Assembly: GCA_033439795.1 (NCBI GenBank) | Contig: JAUTDP010000011.1 | Location: forward strand, 682,001 to 746,000 | Origin: Sordaria brevicollis | Lineage: Eukaryota > Ascomycota > Sordariomycetes > Sordariales > Sordariaceae | Direction: 5' to 3' | DNA: 64,000 bases | Shown: positions 58,039-64,000 of the stretch, piece after piece | Position numbering within the stretch: position 1 is the first letter of the stretch | Layout: every line of letters begins with the position of its first letter | Made by a program: the position numbers and the translations under genes | The notes under the pieces: generated by a model | What the model was told of the DNA's origin: nothing | What the model saw: only the letters and a program-made list of their open reading frames with translations | Databases searched by the model: none

Positions 58039-61000
58039 ATGTTGCCCGCAGTGACCTTCCTGGCCAAAGACTCGGTCATCAAATTCCTTGACAGCGACCA
58101 AGATAATGAGCGGCCCAAGGACAAGGAACGCCAAACCATATTCCAGCGGCTCACACAGAACGCCAGGGAGAGTGCCGCAAAAGATGGAACCCCCGGTCCA
58201 TCTCGGACGACACTCGCAGCCATCGATCTGGTGCTCGGCGGCGGCAAGCTGTCTCCGTCGCAAATTGCACTTCTGCAGTTCCTGCGGATGCTTTGCTCGT
58301 ACACGGCCAACTTGACACCAGACAGCAGCAAGCCGTTAGATCCGGCAACAGCCGAGGCCAAGTCGATGGAGACAAGCGTGGCCCTCATCGACTGGGTACT
58401 GCCAGCCATGACGAGGACCCCGACGACTATGAGCCTCGCTGACGGCCTCCTCATGTTGATCGAACAGACGCGGCAAGTCGAGGTGGAGAATGTCACCGAG
58501 GAAGCGCTTGTCCAGTTGCGCAATCGAGTGTTCAGCGACGATCCGCTGGGTGTTTTACGGCTCTTGGTGCATGAGGAGAAGTTTGCGGTCAGTGAGGATG
58601 CTGCCACGAATGAGAGCATTGCACACGTTGCAGAAAAGGTCCTGTCTGTAGCACGAGACGAAAAGCTCGACCTAGGAGGTGCGGCGTTGCGTGAGCACGT
58701 GGCGCAAGGCTTCGTCGATGAAGGCAAAGATGTTCCCGATGAGGAGGTGATGGAAATGGCACTTGAGTGCGTCAAATCCATCAAGAGCCTCGCTCGCATC
58801 ACAGATGATGCACAGGATGTGGTGTGTCTCTATAACCAGAACTACCGGTCGGTGCGGCAGATTGCCCAGACGACGTTGGATATCTTCGGTTCCGACATGA
58901 AGCAACAGAACATGCTGGAAGGGGTGAGCGCCAAGATCCATGATCGCGCCGAGCGGGTGGACTGCTGGAATGAGCACCGCTGGCTTGCTTTGCTCGAGTC
59001 GAGCAGACAGAATTTCGAGCGTGAGCAGCCGAGACCCAAGACGGAAGGAAAACCGCCGCCAGGGATTGGACTTTCAGTGAACAACCTAACGGACATATTC
59101 CGGCTGGAAGACAGGGCAGTCGACCCCTGCTACTCCGTGACGAGTCTTTCGGCGTACTTCGCTTATCTGATGAATGAACTCAAGACCACACGGACAACCA
59201 CAGGTTCGGTTCTCGATGTTCTCAGCGAGCGGCGGCCGGACCTGAACAAGCTTGAACTCTCATGCGCCAACTCGCAGACACTCATTCCCTATGTGAGCCT
59301 CGTCAACGAAGTGCTAGAAAGCTACATCCGCGCCAAGGAATCGAAGTCCCTGTCGCCGAGAAGTATCCCCAGAGCGCTGCTGTCAAGCCAGGCGGAGAGC
59401 ACCGATACCATCACATCATATACGACCCCTGGTGACGTTCACAACACGGATGGGTCAGCGGAGGAGGTGTACCGACCAGGAACCACAGACGAAAAGGTCT
59501 ACACCCTGGTGGCAAAACAGATGTTTCCCTTTGACTGCTTTCCGTATAGCCGCGCGCGTGATGCCATCGAACATTACCTCTCGGCCTTCGAGATTCGCAT
59601 GACCGAGTTCACCGAGACCTTTGCATCTCCTCATCTACTCCTGCAGGACCTGCAAGAGAAGTACCGGGCCCCGGCCACGGACGATGCTCCGGCACTTGCC
59701 ACATACAAGAGGCTGCTCAGTGGGATCGAGGAGGTCCTCGAACGCCAGCGCGCCGCCGAAGTCCTTGGGTTGAAACAAGCTGACTTCGCGGCCATTACCG
59801 GGGAAACCTTTTTCCCTGCATGGCTAGCAGACCTAATGACTGGGTTGGCAAAGACAAAAACCGCCGTCGACAGCAAGTGTCCGTGGGATGCGGCTACTCT
59901 ATGGGGATACACTCAGCGGGACGCCGACGAAGCCAAGCTTGCCACGCCTACCGAGTGCATGGTCCAGGAGAAGAGTCAGGCCGGGCTGTCGTTGATCAAG
60001 TACCAGCTAATACGCCGTTCTGGCCTCGAACTGGCCGAGATTCTCGAGCTTGCGAGGACGCAGTGCTTCAGCCAGCATCTCGTCGTGACGAACGAGACTG
60101 GGTCCCAGGACTTTGACGGCGGCCTCGAGGACTTGCGGCTACTCGGAAACGCCACAGCCCCTCCCTTCAAAGCGCTGACAGAGGAACTCTGCTTCAGCTT
60201 GCAATCCTTCCTCCGACTCAGGGCAAAGCTCAGGTGGTCGACAAAACAACTTGACGCGACCATCTTCTGCCTGCGTAACCGCGAGATGGAGACCTCGCTG
60301 AGCACCAACCAGAAAGACGGCACCGCTGCCGAAGGTAGCCATCTGTCCGAGCTGCCGTCCATCTCTCCGTTTGTCATCAAAGGCATTGCAGCAATCGCGA
60401 AGCTGAGCGAGTTGAGCGGCATCAGCGCAAGCATGCTTTTGCCTCTGTGGGGCCCTATCGATGCGTATGGCAGCGACTCTCTCCTGCAACGCCAGATCCT
60501 CACTCGAGCCGTCCGAGACGTTGATTCGGTGTTTTCTCTGCCTGCGAAGGGCGAGAACCTTACCCAGGACGGCCAGAGTACGACCGTCGGCGCGCACCGT
60601 GAGGGCTTGTGTGCCAGCTTGAAGTGGCCCGATGAATACCTCGACGACTTGCTGCAAGCGGCGGGGCTTCAGGACGCAAAGCTCAGCATCACCAACTTGT
60701 CAACCCTGTACCGATACGTGCTGCTTTGCCGCATTCTTGCCGTGGCGCCTAGCCAGAGCTACCAGTTCCTCTCTCTCTTCTTCTCGAATCACAAGGGAGA
60801 TCCACTCGCGAGCCCTGCCACGACACTGGCGGCTGTTCGAGATTGGAAGTCGCTGCTCGACGCCGGGTGGACGGTAGAGTCGTTGTCCACAGCGCTTTCA
60901 AGCCACGCCGCCGAGGCAGCCCCCAGCGGAACCGGTCTCACGACCACGGCCGTGATCTTGGATGGCGCAAAGGAAATCCGGAAGTCCCTGCCTTTTCTCG

Positions 61001-64000
61001 TGGCGGCTGCGCCAAGCACCCAGGACATCGCTGATTGCGTAGCGAGAATGTTTGATGGCGAGGAGGCGGCATCGGTTGTGCGCTTTGTCGAAGGTAAGTC
61101 TTGATTCCTCCGTCGCGACGACGGGGCCCAGTGATGAAGAGAGGGACTAACAACTGAACCTTCGGGGCCAGGCACCGAAACATTCCAAGCCGTCGTTTCG
61201 CTGGAGAAGCAGGAGCACCTCCAGTCTCTGGTCGATGAAAGCTCCAAACCTTCGTGGCCCCAGCGCCTTCTGGTCACACCTGACCCAGGAAGTGGTTTTC
61301 GTGCAGAGATCACTCTCAGGGGCGTTCTGTCTACTCCAGAACGGGACCTGGTCAAGCTCCAGCTGGAAGGCACAAAACTACCCAGGCCAAAGGTAAAGGA
61401 TATTCTTGCCAAAGTCGACGGATTCATGGGGAAATCACAGCAACCATGGACCACGATCTGCTCTCGCATCGGCAGCGCTCAAGATGGCGGAACCCGGCTC
61501 GCCTCCAGCCTTCTTGATCCAGCCAAAGCGGTCGAGGTGCTTCCAGTCAGCTCTCAACAAGATCTCGACAGTGAGGAAGCCTTCCGTATCCAGCAGGAAC
61601 TCCAGGCACGCGAACGCAGAAAGGCGTTTGTGCATCTCGCTTCGCCGACCATCGTGCAGGAGCTGCTCGAAACACTCATCACGACGGCAGCAAAAGACCT
61701 GGTTCCAGAATTGGACGCCTCTCTTCTGTCCATCTTGATGTCAAGAGTGGTGCACGTGGACACGGCGGACGGGGAATCGCAGCAGTCGGCCATGGAGGCG
61801 TTGCAGCATCTTGCCGAGACGTCCTACGCACACCCAGATCCTGGAGAGACGCTGGATGTCTACTTCACGCCCACCACCACGGACCTGTTCACTCTGTCTC
61901 TTGGCGGCGACGCCACAGAGATTGAATCCGTAAAGTTGCGCGTCAACGGGCTCGACATTCGGTTCGACCAAACCACCAAGAAGTTCGGCTCTTTCCGCAT
62001 GACGGGCGGCCAGTCCTATTTGCTCGAAGGAACCTTTCCGCTGGTTGACTTGTTGTGGTCGACACCAAAGGTCCCTTCCTCGTCCTTCTCCAGTAAGATG
62101 GTGGTGCCGTCGGCCACGGCGCAACGGGCCTCTCGGATCGAAAGTGCTATCCTCCGGGCTGCGCGCATTTGCCAGATCATGAAGCTCACGGCCGAGGAAC
62201 TCGAGTACATCAGCATGCCAAAGACGTCCCGCATCTTTGATGTCGACCTCAACAGCCCAGAGCTCGACGACCTGGTTCGTATGCAGAGGTACCGTAGACT
62301 TCGCGACGCTGCCTCTCGCGGCATGGCAGAGAGCAGTCTTGTCAAGCTCTTCTCGTGGCTATCCAGTACCGATCAGACCACAACCGTGGACCAACTGGCA
62401 GCCAGGATTGCTGACACGACCGGCTGGAAGCCTGGACGCGTAGCCGGCGCCATAAGGGGCAAGTTTCCCGGCATGGATGACACGCAGCGCGTTGAGCGTA
62501 TGAAGTCGCTCCGGGCACTGTTCAGTCTTCAAGATATCATCGGCCTTGACGAGCAGTTCGTTCGTGTCGGCGGCGCCAACTCCCAACTGACCATGACGAC
62601 GCTGTTTGGCCTGGCAGCCCCAAGGAAGACGCTGTCAGCCGACGATTCGAGCTATGCGCGGTCCTTGGAAATGAGGCTGACGCCTGCCCAGCGAGAGGCG
62701 GCGGATGACGCATTGATGCAGAGTCAGCGACGGGCGCTGGTCGCCTACCTTCTCCAGCAGCCGTACGTCCGTGTCGATCTGAAGGTATGGGACGCTGACG
62801 GCCTGTTCGAGCACTTCCTGGTCGATGTCCAGATGGGCCCGCAGCTCCGCACTTCGCGTGTCAAGCAGGCTATCTCTGTGATCCAGCTGTTTGTGCAGCG
62901 CTGCCTACTGGGTCTCGAGCCCAAGGTCAGCAGAGACACGATCCCACGGGAGAAGTGGGAGTGGATACAGCAGTACAGTCTCTGGGAAGCCAACCGCAAG
63001 CTTTTCTTGTACCCGGAAAACTGGCTGGACCCAGGACTGCGGGATGACAAGAGTGAACTGTTTCGCGAGCTGGAAACCAGTCTGATGCAAAAAGACCTCA
63101 GCACCAATACCTTCCTCGAAGCCATCAAGACGTACGTCTCGGGACTTAATGAGATATCGAGGCTGGAGATTGTAGCCTACCTCCTCGAGCAGAGGGATAA
63201 CAACGACATCTATCATCTCTTTGGCCGCACACGCACGGCCCCGTATGCCCTCTACTACCGCACCGCAACGGTGATACGCGGGTCAGCAGAGGTACCCCGT
63301 GCAGATGTTATGTGGCGCCCATGGGTAAAGCTCGACGTCGAAATCGGCTCGGTCGAGAGCGAGTGGGACGGCAAACGTTTGGACTCAACAGGTCTGTACA
63401 TCCTGCCACTGATTAGGGATGGTCGACTGTACTTGTTTACCGCTCAGATCGCGCCAAAGTCCGCCCACGAGCCGCTGTCATCCACTGACAAGTTTGATGG
63501 TCTTCGCGATCGTACCGTCAACTCGGGCTCGCCCCTGAAGATGTGGGAGGTTACCCTGGCCTGGACAGAGCACTCTCACGGCAGCTGGTCACCCAAGCGT
63601 GTCTCTCCTGGCAGCCTAGGTGTAAAAGACGACGAGTTGTCTTCAGTCACGCAGTTCCGCATGGATCCCATTTTGGATGGCGACATCCTTTCCCTGCTGA
63701 TCAGCGTGGGCAAGAAAACCAAGCAAGGTACCGCGATCGGCCGCTTTGTGTTCACGGGCGACCAGGTTCAAATTCGCACTCTCGATGGGACCCAAGAGAA
63801 GGGCGCCTGGAAGACGGTGCAGGCTGAGGAGAAAGCATGGGCTCCAAGTCGCCCGGCACAGACTTTGTTCCAACGGCCTGCGCTGGAATTACCCAACGGC
63901 GCGACTGCAGAGTACTCGGAAGTTGCCCTGCCATCAGAGGACAAGAACAAAGAATCCGCCCAAGACTTCCGTGCCCGCAACATCGTGTGGTTCGTTCCTC
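58039..64000 (+). CDS. TcA-like toxin-complex protein (5' part, runs off the window)
   Basis: This resembles TcA, the large pentameric subunit that binds the target cell and injects the TcB/C cargo through a channel. Exon 1 is 58039-61093 and exon 2 starts at 61172; the 78-nt intron has a GTAAGT donor, a GACTAAC branch site and an AG acceptor. About 1961 residues are visible, against roughly 2500 in bacterial TcA; the C-terminal channel and TcB-binding part should lie beyond 64000. Landmarks are the VRP1-type segment YSVTSLSAYFAYLMNEL (about 364) with RRPDLNKLELSCANSQTLIP (about 397), SASMLLPLWGPIDAYG (about 810), and the neuraminidase-like/ABC-toxin region WEWIQQYSLWEANRKLFLYP (about 1613) followed by LLEQRDNNDIYHLFGRTRTA (about 1690). 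No signal peptide is seen. The frame is uninterrupted to the edge. Confidence 0.92.

Overview
This window comes from a filamentous ascomycete, most likely a Sordariales fungus of the Neurospora type. The evidence is: a dispersed single 5S rRNA gene very close to what I remember of Neurospora 5S rRNA; short 50-90 nt introns with GT..AG ends and CTAAC/CTGAC-type branch points; long pyrimidine-rich leaders; and AT-rich blocks of decayed transposons with the C-to-T / G-to-A, CAA/CAG-to-TAA/TAG signature of repeat-induced point mutation (RIP).

The left third (1-21 kb) is ordinary GC-richer housekeeping sequence. It holds the end of an unknown gene, RVB1 (RuvB-like AAA+ ATPase), a 1393-residue HMG-box regulator behind a long leader, a nucleoside-hydrolase-family gene, TFIID subunit TAF4 (minus strand) and, divergent from it, the pre-mRNA 3'-end endonuclease YSH1/CPSF73.

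The middle (21.8-43.6 kb) is one NLR-type gene (PNP/UDP nucleoside-phosphorylase domain, NB-ARC domain, helical C-terminal region) blown apart by three insertions. These are a 478-bp hAT-like MITE with an 8-bp target duplication, a 4.05-kb RIP-decayed element with about 45-bp inverted repeats, and a 12.9-kb nest. The nest is a hAT element (8-bp duplication) carrying a Ty3/gypsy retrotransposon (5-bp duplication, LTRs of about 287 bp, pol on the minus strand), which carries a TA-flanked transposon with 104-bp inverted repeats, which in turn contains a 0.2-kb GC-rich island that escaped RIP. Removing the insertions with one target copy each restores a single reading frame across all four gene pieces. 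A 5S rRNA gene lies just beyond.

The right third (44.3-64 kb) is a three-gene cluster resembling bacterial Tc (toxin complex) loci. It contains a 2631-residue fused TcB/TcC-like protein (SpvB, TcdB middle domains, RHS core) on the minus strand, an eight-exon minus-strand gene with a tentative P47/TULIP-like fold, and a divergent plus-strand TcA-like gene that runs off the window. Introns in two of the three genes show residence in a eukaryote; the families are otherwise bacterial, so horizontal acquisition is inferred. A shared bipartite motif built on CACAGTGC occurs in both intergenic regions that would drive the cluster, hinting at co-regulation.
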